Source of the DNA: Fluoribacter dumoffii NY 23
GTDB taxonomy: Bacteria; Pseudomonadota; Gammaproteobacteria; Legionellales; Legionellaceae
NCBI RefSeq assembly: GCF_000236165.1
Contig: NZ_CM001373.1
Span: 1,378,777-1,442,776, forward strand
Length of the DNA: 64,000 bases
Direction of reading: 5' to 3'
In this document: one piece after another, positions 36,603 through 45,928 of the stretch
How the letters are laid out: every line of letters starts with the position of its first letter
Position numbering within the stretch: position 1 is the stretch's first letter
Notes under the pieces: generated by a model
Told to the model about the DNA's origin: nothing
What the model saw: only the letters and a program-made list of their open reading frames with translations
The model's database searches: none
Position numbers and translations under genes: made by a program

Positions 36603-37766
36603 ATGTTTGACTCGTTCCATTCACAAGGTGTAGAAGCTTTTAAACAGGGTAATTTTATCCAGGCAAAAAAGATGTTTCTACAGGCGATTAGCCTAAATGA
36701 CCAACTCCCAGATACTTTTTTCCTTTTAGGAAAAGCCTGTTTTTTTTCTGAGGAGAAAAAAGAAGCCATTCCCTATTTAGTGCGGTTTATTGAATTAACG
36801 GCTATAGAAAAAAACCAGAAAGACTGGGCTTGTGCCTTTGATCTTCTTGGACAATGTTTTGCAGCTGACAATCAAGATGAGATTGCTATAACCTATTATT
36901 TTGCAGCAATTGAGAATGACTTTAATTGTGTCTCTGCACGGTATCATCTGGCATTAAGTTATATGAAGCTGGCTCAAGAGCACCTCACAAGAAATTTAAA
37001 CAACTGTTTTACCCTGCTAGGAGATGCGCATATCGCCCTTGATTCAGCTTTGGAACTATGCAGCGATAACCCGTTGTTTTTAAATACAGCTGCCGGCTGG
37101 CATAAGCAATTTATTGATTTACTGAAACATTCAGAAGAGAAGAACACCCAAGAAAACATCAGTATTCACTTTATGTGTGCCCTCTACTATTATCATGAAG
37201 CATTAGGTTATTGCCATAAAGTTGACACTTCACTTCAAGTGATTAGAGGAAATTTAATACACTGTTACTGCCAATTTGGAGATCATCTTTATCAAAAAGG
37301 CGAACTTATCCAGGCCTATGAATTATATTCAGCTGCTCTTGAATTGGAACCTCATCACATTCATGCGCTCAAGCAAACAGGCATGTGCTTATTCAAACAA
37401 GGAATGTATCGGGAAGCAAGGATAAAATTTGCAACAATCCGTGAACAAGCCACAGACAGGCACGATAAAGCACATGCCTGGTTAAATACAGCTTCTTGTT
37501 ACCGCATGGAGCGAAACTTGGATGAGGCAGAACAATCTCTTAACCAAGCGAAAAAAATAACCCCACTAGATCCTGAAATAGATAAAGAAAATGAAAAGCT
37601 GAAGCTGGCACGGGCTCAATCTTTGCTTATCGCAACCAGCACCTTTTTTGTCAAGGAGCACACACATCACACCCATAACCGGTCATTACCATCACTGGAT
37701 ACTTTTAAACAATCATTAACCCAAGCCAATTCAAACCGGGATACTACTGCACGCCGAACGCTATAA
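36603..37766 (+). CDS. tetratricopeptide-repeat protein
   Basis: This 387-residue cytoplasmic-looking protein has at least five TPR-like helix pairs. Examples are FHSQGVEAFKQGNFIQAKKMF at the start (given in part), LLGKACFFSEEKKEAIPYL, FGDHLYQKGELIQAYELYSAAL, ALKQTGMCLFKQGMYREARIKF and NTASCYRMERNLDEAEQSL. The C-terminal ~55 residues are polar and His-rich (KEHTHHTHNRS). The start is the ATG at 36603 with AAGGA seven bases upstream; the frame remains open 51 bases further. TPR proteins bind other proteins; Legionella uses several as effectors, but no partner is evident here. Its 3' end overlaps the convergent methyltransferase gene by six bases. Confidence 0.8.
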   Translation: MFDSFHSQGVEAFKQGNFIQAKKMFLQAISLNDQLPDTFFLLGKACFFSEEKKEAIPYLVRFIELTAIEKNQKDWACAFDLLGQCFAADNQDEIAITYYFAAIENDFNCVSARYHLALSYMKLAQEHLTRNLNNCFTLLGDAHIALDSALELCSDNPLFLNTAAGWHKQFIDLLKHSEEKNTQENISIHFMCALYYYHEALGYCHKVDTSLQVIRGNLIHCYCQFGDHLYQKGELIQAYELYSAALELEPHHIHALKQTGMCLFKQGMYREARIKFATIREQATDRHDKAHAWLNTASCYRMERNLDEAEQSLNQAKKITPLDPEIDKENEKLKLARAQSLLIATSTFFVKEHTHHTHNRSLPSLDTFKQSLTQANSNRDTTARRTL

Positions 37767-38372
37767 TATTTTTTGGGTGAGCCATACAGTGGCACCCCCA
37801 CAATCCGGATCGTGCATTTTATGCACTGAAATTTTCATGTTATTCTTATGCAAAATGGTTTCATATTCTTGGGTATCCAGTGAAGCATGGTATAAATTAT
37901 AACCCCCATTGTCACTCCAAACTTCCCCGGCTTCAGTGCCTGAGGTAAAAACTAACAAACCTCCAGGTTTCACTAAAGAAGTAAATAATTCCAACGTGTT
38001 TCTTTGATCAGCCTGGGGTAAATGAAAAAAACTATGCCAGGCAATGACAATGTCGAATTGCTTGTCAAATTTTAGTTTGCGCATATCGGCTAAAATCCAT
38101 TGAGCATCAGGAAATTTTTTTTGGCAGCAATCTATCATTTTTTTACTGGCATCAACCCCTGTTAATTCATACCCTTCTTCAATAAAAAATTTTGCAATAG
38201 GCTCACCAGTACCACAACCAATGTCTAATACTTTGCCCCCAACAGGAAAATATTTTCGGATTTCATCCAGGTAAAATTTTTCCATATTCAATTCTTTATT
38301 TCGATGGGTCTCAAACCAGTCAATTAATTCATCATATGTTTCATAAACTTTGTTCTTATCTGATTCTTTCAT
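37761..38372 (-). CDS. class I SAM-dependent methyltransferase
   Basis: This 203-residue protein has a Rossmann-like methyltransferase core: VLDIGCGTGEPIAKFF (motif I), LTGVDASKKMIDCC (motif II), WILADMRKLKFD (motif III) and FDIVIAWHSFFHLP (motif IV). A tail follows that resembles small-molecule methyltransferases of the UbiE/MT-11 type. The substrate is unknown. It is the last gene of a tight minus-strand run, 11 bases after the APH-type kinase gene, so the two may act on one substrate. Confidence 0.85.
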   Translation of the reverse strand: MKESDKNKVYETYDELIDWFETHRNKELNMEKFYLDEIRKYFPVGGKVLDIGCGTGEPIAKFFIEEGYELTGVDASKKMIDCCQKKFPDAQWILADMRKLKFDKQFDIVIAWHSFFHLPQADQRNTLELFTSLVKPGGLLVFTSGTEAGEVWSDNGGYNLYHASLDTQEYETILHKNNMKISVHKMHDPDCGGATVWLTQKIL

Positions 38373-38383
38373 CGCATAAACCT

Positions 38384-39334
38384 TTAAAACCGAAATAAGG
38401 GTTTCAATGCCATATATCGCAACTCATTTAACCATTGCTCCCTTGGCGTCCCTCCTGGAGCTGTTGATTCAAACCAGTTATTTTTGCACCATAAGTATAT
38501 ATCCAGGCTTTTCATTTGGCTAAAATCATTTATTGACTGAACGAGACAATTATCTATGGGCAAAACACTTCGATACCCCTCAATCATCCATGTAAATTTC
38601 TCTGACCATGCATTAAAAGGAATGCTGCACAAGTCTAAATAGGGTTTGGCAATATCGGCTATAAACCAATGATAGACCGGTTCATCGAAATCAATAAAAT
38701 GGATTTGTCGGCCATCAAACAGTACATTACCTGGACGGTGATCGCCATGAGTGAGGCCAAAATTGGATTCATTCACAGTAAGACATTTGAATCGCTGATC
38801 AAGAGTGTGGAATAAATCTCGAATTTCCTGTTCCTCATCATCAAGGTAACTTGCTGTTTCATGCCACAGATCACTCCAGCTTCTAAAATGATGGCGGTTG
38901 GCTTGATAAGTTCCAGCAGCACGATGCAATCGAGCTAATGCTTGTCCCCATAAAAAATAGGTATTTTTATCCTGATAAGAAAAATGCATGATTGTTCCTG
39001 GCACTTCTGCACATACCTGGGTTAAAAAATCAAAATTATCTTGGCGGACGGTTTCAATATAAGATCCATTTTTCGAGCTAAGTACCTGACAAACGGGCGC
39101 ATCATTCAGATGCAGATGTTGTTGAAAATCAATTGCTGCGAGAAGTTCTTGTGGTTTTCGAATTTTTTCATGGGTCATGCGCAAATAAAATCCTTTACCC
39201 TCAGATTCAAAACGATAAACGCAATTGATTTGGTTATTAATCAAATGCAAATGTTTTGGATTTTCAACCCACTGCAGCGCTGCTTGAAATGCCGTTTCAT
39301 CACTTATCTTTTTGAGTGTGTCAGCCCATACCAT
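38384..39334 (-). CDS. aminoglycoside phosphotransferase (APH)-family kinase
   Basis: This 316-residue protein has the APH/choline-kinase fold: the catalytic loop LTHGDHRPGNVLFDG and the metal-binding segment IHFIDFDEP are intact, with an N-lobe segment FYLRMTHEK before them. Members phosphorylate small molecules or, as in SrkA/RdoA, protein Ser/Thr. It differs from aminoglycoside-resistance enzymes in overall sequence, so a resistance role should not be assumed. It lies 18 bases after the IPP5-like gene and 11 bases before the methyltransferase gene. Confidence 0.82.
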   Translation of the reverse strand: MVWADTLKKISDETAFQAALQWVENPKHLHLINNQINCVYRFESEGKGFYLRMTHEKIRKPQELLAAIDFQQHLHLNDAPVCQVLSSKNGSYIETVRQDNFDFLTQVCAEVPGTIMHFSYQDKNTYFLWGQALARLHRAAGTYQANRHHFRSWSDLWHETASYLDDEEQEIRDLFHTLDQRFKCLTVNESNFGLTHGDHRPGNVLFDGRQIHFIDFDEPVYHWFIADIAKPYLDLCSIPFNAWSEKFTWMIEGYRSVLPIDNCLVQSINDFSQMKSLDIYLWCKNNWFESTAPGGTPREQWLNELRYMALKPLFRF

Positions 39335-39352
39335 AAATTTTATCCCTATATT

Positions 39353-41248
39353 TTAATGATGACTATATGTGTCATAATCTCCTTCATCATTCTCTTTCTC
39401 GGGAGAAATTAACTCCTGTAATTCGGACTTAAATTTTATTATGGAACTGGATAATCTTTTATTTTGAATAATTTCAAGGCTATCACTTCCCGCTTTAACC
39501 TGTTGGCTCAGATTAGATGAGATTTTGGAAATAACAAAAACAACAGAGTTTGCAAATTGTTCCACGAATTTTGCTAAAGTGCACCAGGCTGGAGACGCGC
39601 TTCCCATTGCGGTATGAGAAAGTTCCATTAAGTTGCTATTCACCTCATTCGCTTTATCAATTTGATTATTATTTAATAAATTAACTACTGCATGGCATTG
39701 AGCAACTAAATGAGTCATTTTATCCAGCTTTACAGGATTGAGCTCATTTAATTCATTAAAATTTGCAATGACATCAAGTTGGCCTAATATTTTTTCCCCA
39801 GACTCTTGAAGATTGGGGTTACTTGTTATTGCAGCCTTAAAAGAATTATAAAGTTCTTTATATTTATCAACAGCTGCTTGTTTAAATAATTTATCTGCTT
39901 CCCGTATTTCTGCTCCTTGAGCAATTCGTGCTTTTAATTCACGATAACAATCCAAACGCGCTTCAACCCCTGAAGCATACTCACACTGAGATAAGGACTT
40001 TAGGAACTCCAACATTAACTTTTGGTTTGCCTCATCTGCATACCATGCAGTTTTATCGAATAAAACATCTGAAAGTTCTTTTTTTAAATCCCCACTTAAT
40101 GAATTCAAACGTTTAAAACACTCTAATTTCTGTCTGTGCAAATCAAGAGTTTTATCCAGGTACCCATTAGGGCCTAAATACTGTTTATAGATATTTATGA
40201 GATTCGTTTGATTCTCAGGGGTCTCTTTCATTTTTCGAATTTCGCCAGACAAAGCGGGAGCTACACCTTGCAAATGAGAGGCCATTTGATTTTTGACCCG
40301 CTCAAAAGGAGAAATTGAAGCGTACTGTAGCATTGGGCTGATAACCACATCGTGATCCCGCGCCGATCCAAATTCTGTTTTAAGTTGAATCACATTCCCT
40401 ATCCCAGGGGAGGGTTGACCAAAAACAGTTACAATATCTAGCGAACCACATGCCGTATAACCTGGCCGCTTGGGATCGGCTCTTTCTCCATCTTTGGTGT
40501 GATTATAAGTCTCATCTCCTCTGTATTGGGTTCCTCCTAAAGAAACATGATGAAGGGCCTGTATTTCAGGATAACTATCAGGATCATCCCACATATTGGT
40601 CTCTACACCATTATCATCGAGCCGGTTACGAGTATTGGCATCATAACCCAGAAGTGATAAATGCGGACAAGCAGCAACAAGATCCTCCCAGGTGTCTACA
40701 TCCCTTATAGTTTTCCGATATAAAACATGCCAATCTTCATTGCGCTTCCTTACATCATTTGCATCCAGATGACCTGTAACTGCCTGCACAGTAATGCTTT
40801 CGCCAACAGGTTTTTCCTTTAACATCTCCTCGTTTGAGTTTTCCTCTTTTTTACTTCGAGTCACAGTAAAGTGAGTAACCAGACCACCTTTATTATATCC
40901 TGATCCGCCATTTATCCTGTTGCTGTTTCGTCTAGCTTCCCTATAACTTACGAGATCTACAGTTACATTGTCTTTATAGATAACAAAGGTTGCCATCCCT
41001 GTTGTTTGGCGCAATTGCGTGTCCCATTTGGTATGAGTTGGCATTTGCTTCAAACATTTTACTTGATAACCATCCGGGAGTGAGTTTCTTAACTGTTCCT
41101 GGGTCTTTTCAAAATGCGTTTCCTGACAGTTAAGGACAAAAAAATCTGCCTTATCATCCTGTAATAATAAATGAATATCATTACTGGCATTGTTGCCCAG
41201 GGTATCATTTCCACAATTCGCAGTGATTGTTCGGTATGTAAACGACAT
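39353..41248 (-). CDS. endonuclease/exonuclease/phosphatase-fold protein, inositol-polyphosphate-5-phosphatase-like; candidate effector
   Basis: Residues about 1-305 of this 631-residue protein carry the DNase I/IPP5-phosphatase active-site set in order: TANCGN (N11), NCQE (Q42/E43), SGYNKGGLVTHF (NKGG at 119-122), VTGHLDAN (159-164, the SHLxAH position), LLGYDANTR (201-205, the GDxNxR position), a TACGSLDIV strand near 270, and ARDHDVV (D298-H299). NKGG plus the His-containing loop is typical of phosphoinositide 5-phosphatases. Residues about 310-631 are helical and novel. There is no signal peptide, and the C-terminus is acidic. Phosphoinositide conversion is a common theme of Legionella effectors, but translocation is an inference. 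It is the first gene of a three-gene run. Confidence 0.78.
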   Translation of the reverse strand: MSFTYRTITANCGNDTLGNNASNDIHLLLQDDKADFFVLNCQETHFEKTQEQLRNSLPDGYQVKCLKQMPTHTKWDTQLRQTTGMATFVIYKDNVTVDLVSYREARRNSNRINGGSGYNKGGLVTHFTVTRSKKEENSNEEMLKEKPVGESITVQAVTGHLDANDVRKRNEDWHVLYRKTIRDVDTWEDLVAACPHLSLLGYDANTRNRLDDNGVETNMWDDPDSYPEIQALHHVSLGGTQYRGDETYNHTKDGERADPKRPGYTACGSLDIVTVFGQPSPGIGNVIQLKTEFGSARDHDVVISPMLQYASISPFERVKNQMASHLQGVAPALSGEIRKMKETPENQTNLINIYKQYLGPNGYLDKTLDLHRQKLECFKRLNSLSGDLKKELSDVLFDKTAWYADEANQKLMLEFLKSLSQCEYASGVEARLDCYRELKARIAQGAEIREADKLFKQAAVDKYKELYNSFKAAITSNPNLQESGEKILGQLDVIANFNELNELNPVKLDKMTHLVAQCHAVVNLLNNNQIDKANEVNSNLMELSHTAMGSASPAWCTLAKFVEQFANSVVFVISKISSNLSQQVKAGSDSLEIIQNKRLSSSIIKFKSELQELISPEKENDEGDYDTYSHH

Positions 41249-41280
41249 TAATACACTCTACTATTGAGTTTTGGGTTGAT

Positions 41281-41289
41281 AATATTAAT
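41281..41289 (-). promoter_or_regulatory. candidate PmrA-type box upstream of the IPP5-like gene
   Basis: On the minus strand ATTAATATT lies 33-41 bases before the ATG at 41248. It matches eight of nine positions of the reported Legionella PmrA element cTTAATatT (consensus recalled, not looked up). A PmrA-like regulator is encoded in this window. AT-rich intergenic DNA makes chance matches common. Confidence 0.35.
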
Positions 41290-41421
41290 ATAGCTCAGCC
41301 AAAAGCCAGATAGCCAATAATTAAAACACTTAAATGAATTATATAACAAGTAAAGTCACACTGAAAAGATAAATCAAGGCGCTTTACTTTCTTTTCATCT
41401 TCCTTAAAAATACTATCATTA

Positions 41422-42495
41422 CTATATCGTTGGGGAGATAGAGGTAGCATTATTGAAGTAATGTTTGCCTTGCAAAATAAGTACAGCATTGAACAGGTGC
41501 TCCACATCACCCTTTTCGGCCCAAAAGCTTTGAAATGCGAGCGGGTACTTCTTCAACAGTTCCTTTTTAGAAACGGATTCGGCATGGGTAATTACTTTTA
41601 ACGTTGCAGTCAATAAATCAATCTTATCTTTTATTACCTTATTTTTGGAATCATGGTGTTCTAATCGCTTTAACTTCTCTTGAATAGCTCCTGATAAAAA
41701 AGCTGTTGCCTGCTCCAAATCCATGGTGCGGATTAAGGCACTGTAGTCATAACAGGTGAACATTCTATGGTGGTTCGGCTCGATTTCTTTAGAATCTTGG
41801 GGTCTATGGAATTCTTTCTGATTGGCAATTGCATCCTGATGGACATTGGGCTTACGCAAATGAAGCCATCCTTTAATTAATTGCTTTAATTCGTTGGGAG
41901 TAATCCGCCACAAGATATCACAGGCAGTAAATAAAACTGCGGTAATTGAAAAAGCAGCCCCTACTGCAGGGATAACAGGAAAAAGCAAAACAAATGTAAC
42001 CGCCCCCAAAGCAGACAATAAAAAAGTTACACCAAATAAATTATTAAAAGCAGCCTGCAGATAATGCATTCGCTGCACGCTGTCTTTAGGAGATTCAAAC
42101 GCTCTTAATAAATTAAGTCCGGACATCACTAATTGGTGGCTTAATGCTACGATTAAACTACTGAAGAAAAACCAGGGACCTGCAGCGAAATTAAAATTAA
42201 AAAATGCAGAAAGTGCTCCACCATAGAGCGATATACTTGCTAGAACAGCACACATGACCGAAGTAATAAAAAGAACCCATCGATCAAAATTTCGATTGTT
42301 GGCTTGTGCCAGTTGATACCCATTAATTAAAGCATTTATAGTCAATAAGAAGCCTATAAAAGGCAGCGTGATGTAAAATAAGGGCGAAGCTCGAAATGCT
42401 GTTGCTAATCTTACATCAGCCATTGTTAGAAATAGAGCGATTTCCTGCGTTTCTCGAAGGTATGTAATCGCCTTCTGCAGTTGATTAACAAACAT
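41422..42495 (-). CDS. multi-pass membrane protein of unknown function
   Basis: This 357-residue protein has about six hydrophobic helices between residues 35 and 195 (for example PLFYITLPFIGFLLTINALI and GVTFLLSALGAVTFVLLF). A soluble, charged C-terminal half of about 150 residues follows, with predicted helices (LKRLEHHDSKNKVIKDK). There is no cleavable signal. The ribosome-binding site CAGGAG is clear. No family was recognised. The layout, a hydrophobic hairpin-rich N-terminus plus a cytoplasmic domain, recurs among Legionella-specific proteins. It lies 173 bases upstream of the IPP5-like gene and may be transcribed separately. Confidence 0.6.
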   Translation of the reverse strand: MFVNQLQKAITYLRETQEIALFLTMADVRLATAFRASPLFYITLPFIGFLLTINALINGYQLAQANNRNFDRWVLFITSVMCAVLASISLYGGALSAFFNFNFAAGPWFFFSSLIVALSHQLVMSGLNLLRAFESPKDSVQRMHYLQAAFNNLFGVTFLLSALGAVTFVLLFPVIPAVGAAFSITAVLFTACDILWRITPNELKQLIKGWLHLRKPNVHQDAIANQKEFHRPQDSKEIEPNHHRMFTCYDYSALIRTMDLEQATAFLSGAIQEKLKRLEHHDSKNKVIKDKIDLLTATLKVITHAESVSKKELLKKYPLAFQSFWAEKGDVEHLFNAVLILQGKHYFNNATSISPTI

Positions 42496-42702
42496 AAGTC
42501 TCCTGAATATTATTATTTTTTTACTTGGGAGCCCTAAAACCCTAAATAAACCAGCTACGGTTAAAAGTTATATCCTTAAGATACACTTCGCATTATTTGA
42601 CCTCTTTCCAGGAATAGCCGGGAGGCTGGGTACAGTATTCACCAGTCTTGGAAGATACTGTCTCCTGCAGAAAGAAGGTTACCTCCTGTAACTAAAATAC
42701 CA

Positions 42703-42724
42703 GCCCGATTGTCTGTGATCGGGC
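42703..42724 (-). terminator. hairpin downstream of lysS
   Basis: GCCCGAT (42703-42709) and ATCGGGC (42718-42724) form a perfect 7-bp GC-rich stem with an 8-base loop, about 30 bases after the lysS stop. On the minus strand it is followed by TGGTATTTT, a modest U-tract. The rest of the 258-base gap holds only a weaker ACAGTAT/ATACTGT repeat near 42631-42660. Confidence 0.6.
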
Positions 42725-42753
42725 AAGCAAAATTACCTATCATTGATGAGTAT

Positions 42754-44247
42754 TTATTGTCGCAAATGAGGAAACAGAATCACATCACGTATTGATTGAG
42801 AATTGGTAAACAACATAACCAAGCGATCAATTCCTATTCCCTCTCCGGCCGTAGGAGGCAAACCATATTCCAGAGCCTCGATATAATCACTATCAAAATG
42901 CATAGCTTCCAGATCACCTGCATCTTTTTCCTCAACTTGCTTACGAAAACGCTCCGCTTGATCTTCTGCATCATTTAACTCAGAGAATCCATTCGCGATT
43001 TCCCGACCGGCGATAAAAAATTCAAAACGATCAGTCACCTCAGGGTCGCTATCGCTGCGTCGTGCCAGAGGAGATATTTCAGTAGGATAACCCGTAATAA
43101 AAGTAGGTTGAAATAATTGATGTTCTACGGTTTCCTCAAACAATATAATTTGCAATTTGCCCAAGCCATCCGTTTCTTTAAAAGGAAATCCTTTTTCCTG
43201 CAGGATTGCACGACAACTCACAACATTTTCAAGCTGCTGTGCAGTTATTTCAGGGTGATAATGTAATATGGCCTCTTTTACAGTCATACGTGTAAATGGC
43301 TTATTAAAGTCAATAATTTGACCTTGATATTCAATCTGTCGTTTTTCCATTACCGTATCGCAAAGATAATGTAATAATTCCTCAGTAAAATTCATCAGAT
43401 CCTGATAATCTGCATACGCTTGATAAAACTCAACCATGGTAAACTCTGGGTTATGACGCGTTGAAATCCCTTCATTACGAAAATTACGGTTGATTTCGTA
43501 AACGCGTTCAAATCCACCTACGACAAGGCGTTTTAAATAGAGCTCAGGCGCAATACGCAAATACATGGTCATATCCAACGTATGATGATGCGTCACAAAA
43601 GGTCGAGCCATAGCTCCCCCAGGAATTGGATGCATCATGGGTGTTTCCACCTCCAGAAAATAGTTTTTATCCATGAATTGCCTGAACGCTTGAATTAAAC
43701 GAGAACGCGTTAAGAAAGTAAGGCGGCTTTCATCATTAGCTATTAAATCCACATAACGTTTACGATATTTCACCTCTTGATCTGCCAAACCATGGAATTT
43801 ATCAGGCAATGGGCGTAAGGACTTAGTCAATAACTCAAGGCTGTCCGCATGGACTGTAAGTTCGCCTGTGTTTGTTTTAAACAATTCGCCTTGAACACCC
43901 ACTATATCGCCCAAGTCCCAATGTTTGAATTCTTCATACTGTTCGGGGAGATCGTTAGCTCGAATGTATACTTGAATCCGTCCAGAAAAGTCTTGGATAT
44001 GGAAAAAGCTCGCTTTACCCATAATCCGTCTTAATACAATACGGCCAGCCACGATTACTTTAACGTGTTTTTCCGCTAAAGTTTCCTTGTCCAGGGAATC
44101 ATAATGATTAATAATTTCCTGGGCTAAATTTTCGCGACGAAAATGGTTTGGAAAATTAAAACCTTTTGTTCGTAATTCAGCTAATTTTTGCTTGCGAATA
44201 TAATAAACTTCACTTTCATCAATATGTTCTATTTGTTCATCACACAT
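42754..44247 (-). CDS. lysS: lysyl-tRNA synthetase (class II)
   Basis: It charges tRNA-Lys. The 497-residue protein has the N-terminal OB-fold anticodon-binding domain and the class II motifs: motif 2 [23 protein letters not shown] and motif 3 [13 protein letters not shown] (both given in part), plus [10 protein letters not shown] and GGAMARPF. Its ATG overlaps the prfB stop by eight bases (ATGTGTGA), so it is translated from the prfB-lysS operon, the standard arrangement. Confidence 0.97.
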   Translation of the reverse strand: MCDEQIEHIDESEVYYIRKQKLAELRTKGFNFPNHFRRENLAQEIINHYDSLDKETLAEKHVKVIVAGRIVLRRIMGKASFFHIQDFSGRIQVYIRANDLPEQYEEFKHWDLGDIVGVQGELFKTNTGELTVHADSLELLTKSLRPLPDKFHGLADQEVKYRKRYVDLIANDESRLTFLTRSRLIQAFRQFMDKNYFLEVETPMMHPIPGGAMARPFVTHHHTLDMTMYLRIAPELYLKRLVVGGFERVYEINRNFRNEGISTRHNPEFTMVEFYQAYADYQDLMNFTEELLHYLCDTVMEKRQIEYQGQIIDFNKPFTRMTVKEAILHYHPEITAQQLENVVSCRAILQEKGFPFKETDGLGKLQIILFEETVEHQLFQPTFITGYPTEISPLARRSDSDPEVTDRFEFFIAGREIANGFSELNDAEDQAERFRKQVEEKDAGDLEAMHFDSDYIEALEYGLPPTAGEGIGIDRLVMLFTNSQSIRDVILFPHLRQ

Positions 44248-45350
44248 GCTGCCCTACTCCTGCCTTTAAACTGGCTTCAATAAATTGATCCAATGCACCA
44301 TCTAGTACTGCTTGGGTGTTGCTGGTTTCAACACCGGTGCGAAGATCTTTAATACGAGATTGATCCAATACGTAAGAACGAATTTGAGATCCCCAACCTA
44401 TATCTGATTTACTGGCTTCCAATGCCTGCTGCTCTGCATTTTTCTTTTGCATTTCCAATTCATATAATTTAGCCCGCAGCTGTTTCATTGCCTGATCTTT
44501 ATTGCGATGTTGGCTTCGATCATTTTGACATTGTACTACAATCCCGCTGGGTGCATGAGTTATACGTACTGCCGAATCAGTTCGGTTAACGTGCTGCCCC
44601 CCGGCGCCGGATGCCCGATAGGTATCGATACGTAAATCAGCGGGATTTATTTCGATTTCAATATCATCATCGATCTCAGGGGAAACAAAAACTGCAGCAA
44701 AAGAAGTATGTCGCCTGTTGCCCGAATCAAAAGGGGATTTTCGTACCAAACGGTGCACTCCGCTTTCTGTTCGCAGCCATCCAAAAGCATACTCGCCTTT
44801 AAAATAAATTGTAGCACTTTTAATACCTGCAACTTCACCTGGGGAACATTCGATTAATTCAGTAGCAAGCCCATGTTGTTCTCCCCAACGTAGATACATG
44901 CGTAATAACATTTCTGCCCAATCCTGGGCCTCAGTACCTCCTGAACCGGACTGAATATCCAAATAAGCATTTGAATTATCCATTTTTCCGGAAAACATAC
45001 GACGAAATTCCAAATCAGCAACGTTTTGCTCTATAGAGTGTAATTCTTCACCAATTTCATTTATCGTTTGTTCGTCATTTTCTTCGCGTGCGATCTCAAA
45101 TAACTCATGCAAATCATTAATGGATTGATTTAATTGGGTTAAATTAGAAACTACTGTTTCCAATTGGGTCCTTTCCCGTCCTAATGCCTGTGCAATCTCG
45201 GGTTTATCCCAAACAGTGGATGATTCAAGTTCCCGGACAACCTCTTCCAGACGCTCGCTTTTAGCGTCAAAGTCAAAGATACCCCCTAAGCGCTTCTACA
45301 CGCTTCTCAAGATCCACCAGATTAAGATTAATTTGGTTTACTTCTAACAT
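44240..45350 (-). CDS. prfB: peptide chain release factor 2, expressed by +1 programmed frameshift
   Basis: RF2 releases nascent chains at UGA and UAA. The first 25 codons start at the ATG at 45350 and end at an in-frame TGA (45275-45273). Reading continues in the +1 frame from GAC at 45274 to the stop at 44240, giving about 369 residues in total. Diagnostic motifs are the RF2 anticodon-like SPF ([12 protein letters not shown]) and the catalytic GGQ ([16 protein letters not shown]). The frameshift region matches the classical RF2 autoregulation signal. The gene should be annotated as one joined CDS; a simple frame starting at METVVSN (45163) would be N-terminally truncated. Confidence 0.96.
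45273..45287 (-). promoter_or_regulatory. RF2 +1 frameshift signal
   Basis: The minus strand reads AGGGGG-TAT-CTT-TGA-C: an internal Shine-Dalgarno-like sequence three bases before the CUU slip codon, then UGA in the poor-termination context UGAC. It sits at codon 26, as in E. coli prfB, so low RF2 promotes the shift and RF2 synthesis. Confidence 0.95.
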
Positions 45351-45529
45351 AAGTGTCTCTTTTTATAATAAATCAGGTTAATACTTCTACTCGTACCGCA
45401 ACTCGTAATCCCGATTTCCATAGCGTAATCTGCATTACAAATGCATTCCAGGCTACAATTTTGATGTAAGCATGGCCCAGTAAAAAAATAAGCCTGAGAT
45501 TTTACCGTGAATGAAGTCAAAAAAACAAC

Positions 45530-45928
45530 TTATGAAGTCTTCATTGCTGTTCGATAAGCTTGGAGATTCATCAACAAATCTGCTTCTGCAGGAGATAAAT
45601 GGCAACTTTCAACAATTTCCTCTCTATTACCCCCCATTTCCAAAATTCGTAAGGCATGGCGGTAACCTCCATCATTGTCTCGTTTATTCTCCAAATCCTG
45701 AATCTGGTTATCCATACTTATCAGTTGTCTATTAATTTCTTGCAATTGTTTGGAGAATAATAAATCGGCGTGAACTAACATGGGGTGATCCTTTGTAATT
45801 TGATCAATTGCTTTTTGCTGTGCATCCACCTTTTCCTGCATGCCAGTTAATTTTTTTCGCTGCTCCAATAAGTAATTCATACCCAATAGCAAAATAACTC
45901 CATTTAAGATTAATAGAATAATTGTCAT
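45530..45928 (-). CDS. DUF2802-type protein at the end of the flagellar operon
   Basis: This 132-residue protein has an N-terminal membrane helix (residues 1-20), a coiled-coil middle, and a C-terminal segment YRHALRILEMGGNREEIVE followed by CHLSPAEADLL. The last part looks like the helix-turn-helix-like DUF2802 module found next to fleN/fliA/motCD in Pseudomonas and relatives. Its ATG overlaps the motD stop (ATGA), placing it in the same operon. The function is unknown; a role in flagellar motor assembly or regulation is inferred from position only. Confidence 0.72.
   Translation of the reverse strand: MTIILLILNGVILLLGMNYLLEQRKKLTGMQEKVDAQQKAIDQITKDHPMLVHADLLFSKQLQEINRQLISMDNQIQDLENKRDNDGGYRHALRILEMGGNREEIVESCHLSPAEADLLMNLQAYRTAMKTS

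Noticed and set aside
38384-39334. Aminoglycoside resistance gene
   Set aside because: Only the general APH-fold motifs are present; nothing in the sequence indicates drug specificity.
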